Both the position numbers and the translations under genes were made by a program. From Jiangella endophytica (GTDB taxonomy: Bacteria; Actinomycetota; Actinomycetes; Jiangellales; Jiangellaceae), in the NCBI RefSeq assembly GCF_003427025.1, contig NZ_QVAI01000004.1, forward strand, positions 372,001 through 436,000: a DNA stretch of 64,000 nt. The letters run 5' to 3'. The notes under the pieces were generated by a model that worked only from the letters and a program-made list of their open reading frames with translations, was not told the origin of the DNA and made no database searches. This document shows positions 16,080 to 23,311 of this stretch, piece after piece; position 1 is the first letter of the stretch, and each line of letters begins with the position of its first letter.

Positions 16080-17717
16080 CTAGCCGTCGTCGTCGCCGCC
16101 GAGGACCGACCAGCCGCGCACGGCGACGTGCAGGTTGAGCCGGGTGTCCGGGTCGCCGAGGTCCAGGCCGGTGAGGTCGCGGATGCGCTGCAACCGGTAC
16201 CGCAGCGTGCTGCGGTGGATGATCAGCGCGGCCGCGGTCTCGTCGTAGTTGCCGCCGCGGTCCAGGTAGGTGCGCAGGGTCCGGGTCAGTTCGCTGCCGC
16301 TCTCGGCGTCGTAGCGCAGCAGCGCGCCCAGCCACTCGTCGACGTAGCGCTCGAGGTCGCCGCTGCCGGCGCCGGTGCCGAGGATGCGGTAGAGACCGAG
16401 CTGGTCGTCGACGGTGACGCCGTCGCGCTGGCGGCCGCCGGCCCTGATGGCGTAGGCCCGCTGCGCGTCTCGCCAGGACTGCGCGATGCCGGCCGGCCCG
16501 TCGGCCGGGCGCCCCACCCCGACGGCGACCTCGACGGCGCCGAGCCGCGCCGAGATCGCCGCGTGCAGCCGCTCCCAGGTCGTGCCGGTCGCGTCGGGCC
16601 GCGGCTCGGGCGACAGCAGGACGACGTGGTCGGCGCGGCGGCTGACCAGGCCGGGCAGCCCGAGAGCGGCGACCGCGCGCTCGACCGCGGCCGCGAGCAC
16701 CTCGTCGGCCGGGGCGACCGGGTAGCCGACGGCGACGGCGCGGTGCGGCGGCCCCAGGTCGTAACCGAGCGCCTCGGCGCGCGCGGCCGCGCCGGCCTCG
16801 TCGGCGCCGTCGATCAGGTCCTCGACGAGGTCGCGCCGCTGCCGCCGTTCGACCTCGGCGACCGCGCGGACGTGCGCCAGCTCGCCGGAGAGCACCAGGG
16901 CCGCGTGAGTCAGGGCGAACTGGTCCCGCTCGCCGGCCATGCGCCCCGGGTCGACCAGCGCGATCGTGCCGAGCACCTCGTGTCGCGGCTGCGCCGCGGT
17001 GACCAGCCGGTCGCCGTCGCGGACCGGGAGCGGGCCGCGCAGGTCGGGTGCGCCCGCCTCGGCGGCCGGCGCCTCGGCCAGGCCGGACCACGCGCGGGCG
17101 TACCCGAAGGAGTCCTCGATGACGACCGGGAGACCCGTGATCGCGTAGAGCGCCTCGGCGATGGCCCTGATGCGGTCCTCGGTGGGGTCGGCGGCGGCGC
17201 GCGCCAGCGTCTCCTGGATGGCGGCGTGCTGGCGCAGCTCCGCCTCGGCGCGGTCGAGGTCGCCGGCGACGGTGCGCAGCCGGCGGCGCAGCGCGTCCTG
17301 CCCCAGCGCGACACCGGTGTACCGGGCCAGGCTCGTCAGCAGGAATCGCTCGTCGGAGGTCGGCGGCTGGTCACCGGCCACGACGAGATGGCCCTGCGGC
17401 CCGTTGAACGCGCGCAGCGGGTAGGCCCACGCCCACCCGCGCCCCTCGACCGTGACCCGGCCGCCGTCGGCGCGCAGGCCGCTCACCTCGGCGGGTGCCT
17501 CGCCCGGCTCGCGCGGAACGGCCACCACCTCGCACGGGGTCCAGGACCGCACCGCGCCGCCGGCCAGCTCGATGATCTCGGCCGCCGGGCGTCCGTCGGA
17601 CAGGAGTACCGACAGGGCCAGCAGCTCACGCAGCCGCGCCGAACCAGCCCGCGCCGCCGGTGGTCCCACGACTGGCGGCCGCGGCGCCCCACCCCGAGCG
17701 CTGCCGCTGTGCGACAT
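16080..17717 (-). CDS. PucR/CdaR-type helix-turn-helix transcriptional regulator
   Basis: A 545-residue regulator. A GAF-like sensor region lies in the middle (about 165-300), followed by a GGDEF-like central domain (about 310-440). The C-terminal PucR helix-turn-helix reads NYDETAAALIIHRSTLRYRL and continues QRIRDLTGLDL. Such proteins control catabolic genes in response to small metabolites. ATG 17717 is preferred; ATG 17747 in frame is possible. It diverges from the GAF-ANTAR gene at 17925 across a 207-bp spacer that holds a 10-bp inverted repeat. The convergent flank is the empty 549-bp gap. No obvious target operon adjoins it. Confidence 0.83.
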   Translation of the reverse strand: MSHSGSARGGAPRPPVVGPPAARAGSARLRELLALSVLLSDGRPAAEIIELAGGAVRSWTPCEVVAVPREPGEAPAEVSGLRADGGRVTVEGRGWAWAYPLRAFNGPQGHLVVAGDQPPTSDERFLLTSLARYTGVALGQDALRRRLRTVAGDLDRAEAELRQHAAIQETLARAAADPTEDRIRAIAEALYAITGLPVVIEDSFGYARAWSGLAEAPAAEAGAPDLRGPLPVRDGDRLVTAAQPRHEVLGTIALVDPGRMAGERDQFALTHAALVLSGELAHVRAVAEVERRQRRDLVEDLIDGADEAGAAARAEALGYDLGPPHRAVAVGYPVAPADEVLAAAVERAVAALGLPGLVSRRADHVVLLSPEPRPDATGTTWERLHAAISARLGAVEVAVGVGRPADGPAGIAQSWRDAQRAYAIRAGGRQRDGVTVDDQLGLYRILGTGAGSGDLERYVDEWLGALLRYDAESGSELTRTLRTYLDRGGNYDETAAALIIHRSTLRYRLQRIRDLTGLDLGDPDTRLNLHVAVRGWSVLGGDDDG

Positions 17718-17721
17718 CGTC

Positions 17722-17784
17722 CCAGTCTGCCCCGTACCGCGCGACATGTCAGGTGATCCGGCCGCGACACGCCCGGCAGACTGG
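17722..17784. promoter_or_regulatory. Two inverted copies of CCAGTCTGCC in a divergent promoter region
   Basis: CCAGTCTGCC at 17722-17731 and its exact reverse complement at 17775-17784 are centred 53 bp apart, about five helical turns. The first copy touches the translation-initiation region of the PucR-type gene. The spacing would allow protein looping, so autoregulation by the PucR-type protein is a reasonable guess. No regulator has been shown to bind. Confidence 0.4.
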
Positions 17785-17924
17785 TCCGGCCACCCACTCG
17801 ACCTGGCAGGACGGGCCTGCCGAGCCCCTCTCGTCCCGTCAGGCCGAAGCCGTTCGTTCCGGTCGGTGACATCGTCGATGTCAGGATCGGCACATTCAGG
17901 TACGAGGCGACGGGGGCGGAGCCG

Positions 17925-18656
17925 ATGACCGCGGATCAGACCATCAGCACCGGCTCGACGACGGCCTGTGCCCTGCTGTCCAGCAGCGCTACGTTGCACG
18001 ACTTCCTCACCGGCCTGGCCGGCGCCGTCGCGCGCGATCTGGGCGGTGGTGTCTCCTGTTCGCTGACGGTGCGGCGGGGGCCGCGAGTGCCGGTCACGTC
18101 CGGGAGCAGCGACGCCGTCGCGGCGGCGTTGGAGGAGACGCAGTACATCACGCAGGACGGGCCGTCGCTGCGGGCCGTCCAGGCCGGCGAGCCGGTGCGC
18201 GTCGACTACCTGGCGGCCGACGTGCGCTGGCCCGAGCTGACGCTGCGCGGCACCGCCGACGGCGTCGCCGCGGTGCTGGCGGTGCCGGTGGACGGCGACC
18301 TCGCGCCCGTCGGCGCACTGACCGTCTACGCCCGGCGCGCGGACGCGCTGGACGCCGCGATGCGCGCACGGGTGGCCGAGTTGGCCGCCCAGCAAGCGGT
18401 CGCACTGCACCTCGCGCTGCGCATGTTCGAGTACGCGGCGCACGCCGAGCACCTGCGGGTGGCGCTGACCTCGCGGTACGTGATCGACCAGGCACTCGGC
18501 GTGCTCATGAGCCGGCACAGCTGCAACGCCCGCACGGCCTTCGAGATCCTGCGGCGGCGCTCACAGCGCGACAACGTCAAGCTGCGCAAGATCGCCGCCG
18601 AGATCATCGTCTCGACGACGGGTGAGCCGCCGGTCCCGCCGGGCCCGGACCGCTGA
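17925..18656 (+). CDS. GAF and ANTAR domain protein
   Basis: A 243-residue protein. Residues about 20-160 are a GAF sensor domain (SLRAVQAGEPVRVDYLAADVRWPEL, shown in part), and about 170-230 an ANTAR RNA-binding domain (SRYVIDQALGVLMSRHSCNARTAFEILRRRS region, with ANTAR-typical A, G and the late N-x-K-L/R pattern). ANTAR proteins bind dual-hexaloop RNA and prevent termination in target leaders. In actinomycetes GAF-ANTAR proteins are common stress or redox sensors. ATG 17925 follows a GGGGGCGGA stretch. It is alone, divergent from the PucR regulator and followed by the phosphoesterase gene. No dual hairpin leader was recognised nearby. Confidence 0.88.
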   Translation: MTADQTISTGSTTACALLSSSATLHDFLTGLAGAVARDLGGGVSCSLTVRRGPRVPVTSGSSDAVAAALEETQYITQDGPSLRAVQAGEPVRVDYLAADVRWPELTLRGTADGVAAVLAVPVDGDLAPVGALTVYARRADALDAAMRARVAELAAQQAVALHLALRMFEYAAHAEHLRVALTSRYVIDQALGVLMSRHSCNARTAFEILRRRSQRDNVKLRKIAAEIIVSTTGEPPVPPGPDR

Positions 18657-18693
18657 TCGTCCGGGGGTCGCCGCACCGTAGGATCGGCGCGCC

Positions 18694-19443
18694 ATGATCC
18701 TCGCCCACGCCAGCGACCCCCACGTCGGCAGCGTCCACGACGACGCGCTCGCCGTCGCGTTCGCGGCGCTGCCCGCCGCTCTCGACGCCGTCCGGCCGGG
18801 CCCGGACCTGCTGCTGCTCACCGGCGACCTCACCGACCACGGCACCGCCGGCGAGTACCGCCGGCTGTCCGCGCTGCTCGCGCCGCTGGGCGTGCGCTGC
18901 CTGGTGCTGGCCGGCAACCACGACGACCCGGCCGTGCTGCGCGACGAGCTGCCGCACCTTCTGGGCGCGCCCGCCGACGGCGCGGGGTCGCCGGCCGTGT
19001 GGACCCACACCGCGGGCGGCGTCCTGCTGATCGGACTCGACAGCTCGTCCGGCACCCTCGGCGACCAGCAGCTGGACTGGCTGGACGGCCGGCTCGCGGC
19101 GGCCGGCGCACCGGTCCTCGTGACGCTGCACCATCCGCCGTTCCCCACCGGTCTCGACCAGCTCGACGCCGAGTGGCCGCTCACCGACGCGGCGGCGTTG
19201 CGCGCGGTCGTCGCCCGGCACCCGGTCGTCGCCGGCGTCCTCTGCGGCCACGACCACCGCCACATCGCGACCCGCCTGGACGGCACGGTACCCATGGTGT
19301 CGGCGCCGGCGCTGTCCTGGCGGCCGCGGCTCGACCTGCGCGCCGGCCGGCCGCTGGGCCCGTCGCCGGAACCCGCCGGCCTGCTCGTCCACGTGCTGGA
19401 CGAGCTCGGCCTGCGCACCCACCACGTCGCGCTGAGCGCCTGA
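18694..19443 (+). CDS. Calcineurin-like metallophosphoesterase, CpdA type
   Basis: A 249-residue cytoplasmic phosphoesterase with the full dimetal motif series: D8-x-H10 in SDPHVG, GDLTDHG (44-50), GNHD (74-77), a histidine in TLHHPPFP and GHDHRH near residue 186. It resembles CpdA/Icc cyclic-nucleotide phosphodiesterases and related class III enzymes; actual substrate is not determined. No ribosome-binding site precedes ATG 18694, but TAGGAT at 18679-18684, 9 nt upstream, could be a leaderless -10 box. The stop abuts, with no spacer, the stop of the convergent PPK2 gene (TGATCA at 19441-19446). Confidence 0.85.
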   Translation: MILAHASDPHVGSVHDDALAVAFAALPAALDAVRPGPDLLLLTGDLTDHGTAGEYRRLSALLAPLGVRCLVLAGNHDDPAVLRDELPHLLGAPADGAGSPAVWTHTAGGVLLIGLDSSSGTLGDQQLDWLDGRLAAAGAPVLVTLHHPPFPTGLDQLDAEWPLTDAAALRAVVARHPVVAGVLCGHDHRHIATRLDGTVPMVSAPALSWRPRLDLRAGRPLGPSPEPAGLLVHVLDELGLRTHHVALSA

Positions 19444-20373
19444 TCAGCCGCCCGGCGCGGGCTGCAGCCCGGCCGACTCGGCCTCCAGGACCCGGCGGGC
19501 CCGGATGTTCGCCTCCCGCGCGGCGGCGGAGACGACCGGCCACCGCAGGTCGAGCCCTTGGACCGTCTCGAGGATGGCGGCGGCGACCAGGGCCTGCGTG
19601 ACGCTCTTCTGGTCGGCCGGCACGACGTACCAGGGCGCCCACGACGTCGACGTCGCGGAGAGGGCGGCCTCGTAGGCGGCCTGGTAGTCCTCCCACAGGG
19701 CTCGCTCGGCCACGTCGGCGGCGTTGAACTTCCACTGCTTGCCTGCGTTGTCGAGGCGGGCCAGGAACCGCCGGTGCTGCTCGTCCTTGGAGACGTGCAG
19801 GAAGAACTTGACGATCTTGGTGCCGTTGCGGTCGAGGTGCCGCTCGAACGCGTTGATGTCCTCGTAGCGCCCGGACCAGAAGGCCGCTCCACGCTCGCCC
19901 GGCGGCAGCTTCTGCGCGTCCAGCCAGTCCGGGTGCACCCGCAGCGCGATGACCTCCTCGTAGTGCGACCGGTTGAAGATCCCGATCCGGCCCCGCTCGG
20001 GCACCGCCTTGGCGATGCGCCACAGGAAGGTGTGGTCGAGCTCCTCGGCCGAGGGCTTGCGGAACCCGACGACGTCGACGCCCTGCGGGTTGACCCCGGA
20101 CATGACGTGCTCGATCGCCGAGTCCTTGCCGGCGGCGTCCATCGCCTGGAAGACGACCAGGAGCGCGTACCGGTCGCTGGCCCACAGCAGCTCCTGCGCG
20201 TCGGACAGCTCGGCCACCCCGTCCTTCAGCAGCTCCCGCGCGGTGGCGTCGAGCTGCCGCTCCGTCAGTGCGCCCAGTTCGTCGCCGGACCAGCGGGTGC
20301 CGCGCTCGGCCAGCCCGGCCGGCGCGCCCGGCCGCACGCGGAGCGCGTCGACGATTCTGCCGCGTCGGTCCAC
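19444..20373 (-). CDS. ppk2: Polyphosphate kinase 2 family protein (PPK2)
   Basis: A 309-residue PPK2-family kinase. The Walker A segment is FQAMDAAGKDS with K83; the lid/Walker B region shows FNRSHYEEV and FFLHVSKDEQ. These enzymes transfer phosphate from polyphosphate to nucleotides (AMP or ADP, depending on class); the N-terminal extension and sequence look like the single-domain class III/I group, not resolved further. GTG 20373 has GGGGAGG 8 nt upstream; GTG 20382 would create a GTGA overlap with the upstream ATPase stop but leaves no spacing from that site. It is the second gene after the P-type ATPase. Recharging nucleotides for the pump is a plausible link. Confidence 0.9.
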   Translation of the reverse strand: MDRRGRIVDALRVRPGAPAGLAERGTRWSGDELGALTERQLDATARELLKDGVAELSDAQELLWASDRYALLVVFQAMDAAGKDSAIEHVMSGVNPQGVDVVGFRKPSAEELDHTFLWRIAKAVPERGRIGIFNRSHYEEVIALRVHPDWLDAQKLPPGERGAAFWSGRYEDINAFERHLDRNGTKIVKFFLHVSKDEQHRRFLARLDNAGKQWKFNAADVAERALWEDYQAAYEAALSATSTSWAPWYVVPADQKSVTQALVAAAILETVQGLDLRWPVVSAAAREANIRARRVLEAESAGLQPAPGG

Positions 20374-20378
20374 GGCCC

Positions 20379-23120
20379 TCACCTCCCCGCCGGCGCCGGT
20401 GCCGCTCGCCGGCCGGCCACCAGCTTCTCGATCTCAGCGAGCACGAGGTAGCCCAGCGGCGCGAGCAGGCAGATCCCCCACTGTGTCGCCGTCAGCTCGA
20501 CGGTGTCGAAGACGCGCTGCAGACCGCCGACGGCGGTGACGAGGAACGTCAGCGCCACGGCGATGAGCACGAGCCGGATGAACCGCCCGTTGGCCAGCGT
20601 GGCCCTGGTGAAGACGGTCCGCAGCGGGTCGCGCCACTCCAGTGCCGCCACGATGTGCAGGAGCGAGGTCGCCGTCAGGCCCATCGTCGTGGCGACCACC
20701 AGGTCGTACTGGTCCTCCCCGACCGCGACGACCACCAGCGCGCCGATCGCGATCAGCAGCCCGTCGAGCGCCAGCCGCACGCCCATCGCCGGGCGGATCA
20801 CCGGCTCGTCCGGCGGGCGGGGCCGGCGATCCATCAGCCCGGGGGTCGGCTGGTCGAACCCGAGACCGACGGCCAGCAGGACGTCGATGGCGAAGTTGAT
20901 CCACAGGATCTGCAACGGCAGCAGCGGCGTGCCGTTCGCGATGGTGAAGATCCCGGCACCGAGGAAGGTCAGGATGAACCCGGCCAGCATGATCATCTGG
21001 ACGCGCACGTACTTCATCAGGTTGTCGTAGAGCCCGCGCCCGCCCTCGACGGCGGCGACGATCGTCGCGAAGTTGTCGTCGGTCAGAATCATCTCCGCCG
21101 CGTCCTTGGTCACCTCGGTGCCGGTGATCCCCATCGCGACCCCGATGTCCGCCCTGGTGAGCGCCGGGGCGTCGTTGACGCCGTCGCCGGTCATCGCGAC
21201 GACGTTGCCCTGCTGCTTCAGCACGCCGACCAGCCGCACCTTGTCCTCGGGCGCGACCCGGGCGACGACGCCGATGCCGCCGACCTCGCGATCCAGCCGG
21301 TCGTCGGAGAGCGCGGCGAACTCCGTCCCGGTGAGCGCCCGCCCCTCGATGCCCAGCTGCCCGGCGATCGCCGCCGCCGTGGTCGCGTGGTCACCGGTGA
21401 TCATGCGGACCCGGATGCCCGCCCGCTTGCACTCGGCGATCGCGTCCTTCGCCTCCTTGCGCGGCGGGTCGACGATGCCGACGAGCGCCAGGAACTCCAG
21501 GTCCGACACGGTGTCGAGCAGGTCCGACGTCGCGTCGAACTCGACCCGCTCGAGGTCGCGGCGCGCCACGGCCAGCACCCGCATGCCCTCGCCGGCCAGC
21601 CGGTCGTTCTCGGCCAGCACCTTCCCCGTCCCCGCCGATCCCTCCACCAGCGGCCGCGCCGTCCCGTCGGCGGCCAGGTAGTGCGTCGACCGCGCCAGCA
21701 GGACGTCCGGCGCGCCCTTCACCAGGCACCGGACGATCCGCCGCCCGTCCTCCTGCAGCTCGTGGAAGGTCGCCATCAGCTTGTACTCGGCGTCGAACGG
21801 CACCTCGGCCAGCCGCGGGACCGTGCGCCGGGTCTCCTCGACGTCGAGGCCGCCCTTCTCGGCCAGCACCACCAGCGCGCCCTCCGTGGGGTCGCCGATA
21901 CAGGCGCCGTCGCGGATCACCGCGTCGTTGGCCAGCGCCATCGGCAGCAGGAACGGCTCCAGCGAGCCGTCGCCCGACCCCGCGACGCGCATGATCCGCC
22001 CCTGCGTCGAGTAGCCCTCGCCGTCGACGTCGAACCGGCGGCCGGCCACGATCAGTGCCCGTGCCGTCATCTGGTTCAGCGTCAGCGTGCCGGTCTTGTC
22101 CGAGCAGATCGCCGACGTGGACCCGAGCGTCTCGACCGACCGCAGGCGCTTGACGATCGCGCCCTTGCCGGCGAGCTGTTGCGTGCCCATCGAGAGCAGC
22201 ATGGTGACGACGGCCGGCAGCCCGGTCGGGATCGCGGCGATCGCCAGGCTGATACCGACCAGGAAGAGCGAGTCGAAGTCCTCGCCGCGGGCCAGCCCGA
22301 GCAGGACGATCGCGACCAGCGCGCCGGCCGCCATGATCGTGATGAGGACCGTCAGCTGGTCCAGCTGCCTGGTCAGCGGCGTCTTCTCCTGCTCGACGCC
22401 GCTGAGCATGCCGGAGATGTGCCCGACCTCGGTGCCCATGCCGGTGGCGGTGACGACCATCTCGCCGCGCCCGCGGGTGACCTGCGAGTTCATGTACGCC
22501 ATGTCGATGCGGTCGCCCAGCGGCACGTCGACTCCGTCGACGGGATCGACCGTCTTGGAGACCGGGGTGCTCTCCCCCGTCAGCCCGGCCTCCTCGATCT
22601 CCAGCGTCGCCGCCACCAGGACCCGGCCGTCGGCGGGCACCTTGTCGCCGGCCTCGAAACTAACGACGTCGCCCGGCACCAGTTCCTCCGCCGGCACCTC
22701 CGCCACCTGGCCGTCACGGCGCACGTGAGCCGTCATGATCAGCATCTTGCTCAACGCGGCGACGCTCTCCGCGGCCTTGCCCTCCTGGTGCAGCCCCATG
22801 ACCGCGTTGATCACCGTGAGGGCCAGCACCACCAGCCCGGTCGAGACGTCCTGGAGGGCCACGATGCTGACGATCGCCGCACCGACCAGCACGAGCTGCA
22901 TGAGGTCGCGGTACTGGCGCAGGAACGTCTTCCAGCCGGGCTCCTTCGCCGCCTGCGCCAGCCGGTTCGGCCCGTACGTCGCCCGCCGCTCGGTGACCTC
23001 GGCCGTCGTCAGCCCGGTGCGGGGGTCCACGCCGAGCCGCTGGCAGGCGTCGGCCACGGAGAGCCGGTACCACTCGGTGCGGTCCTCGGCCGGGGTGGTG
23101 GCGGTGGCGGTCGCTGTCAT
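20379..23120 (-). CDS. P-type ATPase, P2-like cation pump
   Basis: A 913-residue membrane pump. The N-terminal cation-ATPase domain is at about 15-80, TGES at 181-184, phosphorylation site D341 in SDKTGTLT, MITGDHATTAAA and GDGVNDAP in the HAD domain, and about ten predicted membrane segments, including the C-terminal four. The overall layout is that of Ca2+-type P2A pumps, but the membrane-4 motif is IPTGLP (297-302) where calcium pumps have PEGLP, so a calcium-ligand glutamate is missing and ion specificity is uncertain. ATG 23120 has GAGGAG 6 nt upstream. It leads the PPK2 gene in one operon and diverges from the LAL regulator at 23312. Confidence 0.9.
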   Translation of the reverse strand: MTATATATTPAEDRTEWYRLSVADACQRLGVDPRTGLTTAEVTERRATYGPNRLAQAAKEPGWKTFLRQYRDLMQLVLVGAAIVSIVALQDVSTGLVVLALTVINAVMGLHQEGKAAESVAALSKMLIMTAHVRRDGQVAEVPAEELVPGDVVSFEAGDKVPADGRVLVAATLEIEEAGLTGESTPVSKTVDPVDGVDVPLGDRIDMAYMNSQVTRGRGEMVVTATGMGTEVGHISGMLSGVEQEKTPLTRQLDQLTVLITIMAAGALVAIVLLGLARGEDFDSLFLVGISLAIAAIPTGLPAVVTMLLSMGTQQLAGKGAIVKRLRSVETLGSTSAICSDKTGTLTLNQMTARALIVAGRRFDVDGEGYSTQGRIMRVAGSGDGSLEPFLLPMALANDAVIRDGACIGDPTEGALVVLAEKGGLDVEETRRTVPRLAEVPFDAEYKLMATFHELQEDGRRIVRCLVKGAPDVLLARSTHYLAADGTARPLVEGSAGTGKVLAENDRLAGEGMRVLAVARRDLERVEFDATSDLLDTVSDLEFLALVGIVDPPRKEAKDAIAECKRAGIRVRMITGDHATTAAAIAGQLGIEGRALTGTEFAALSDDRLDREVGGIGVVARVAPEDKVRLVGVLKQQGNVVAMTGDGVNDAPALTRADIGVAMGITGTEVTKDAAEMILTDDNFATIVAAVEGGRGLYDNLMKYVRVQMIMLAGFILTFLGAGIFTIANGTPLLPLQILWINFAIDVLLAVGLGFDQPTPGLMDRRPRPPDEPVIRPAMGVRLALDGLLIAIGALVVVAVGEDQYDLVVATTMGLTATSLLHIVAALEWRDPLRTVFTRATLANGRFIRLVLIAVALTFLVTAVGGLQRVFDTVELTATQWGICLLAPLGYLVLAEIEKLVAGRRAAPAPAGR

Positions 23121-23193
23121 CGGGCTCTCCTCACCCTTGCGCATGGCGGCGTCAGAGACGCTGCCGCACTCTCTCGTGCCGACGATGCCGGGT

Positions 23194-23258
23194 CGCCGGG
23201 TGGGCCGGGCCCACCCGGCGCAGGGTGATCGGAACCCCTGGCTGAGGGTTCAGCCAGG
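23194..23258. promoter_or_regulatory. Two adjacent perfect dyads in the P-type ATPase/LAL divergent spacer
   Basis: Dyad 1 (23194-23220) has 11-bp arms, CGCCGGGTGGG and its reverse complement, around CCGGG. Dyad 2 (23237-23258) has 9-bp arms, CCTGGCTGA and TCAGCCAGG, around GGGT. They occupy the 191-bp region between the ATPase start (23120) and the LAL start (23312). Position and symmetry suggest operators for the divergent promoters; stem-loops in the regulator leader are the alternative for dyad 2. Confidence 0.55.
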
Positions 23259-23311
23259 CCGAAAAGGGCTACCGTGGAGGACGTCCACATCCCAGGGGGA
23301 GGGTGTGAGTC

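Noticed and set aside
20268-23228. Long plus-strand open frame (about 986 codons) opposite the P-type ATPase
   Set aside because: Antisense GC artefact; the minus strand encodes an intact ATPase with every motif.
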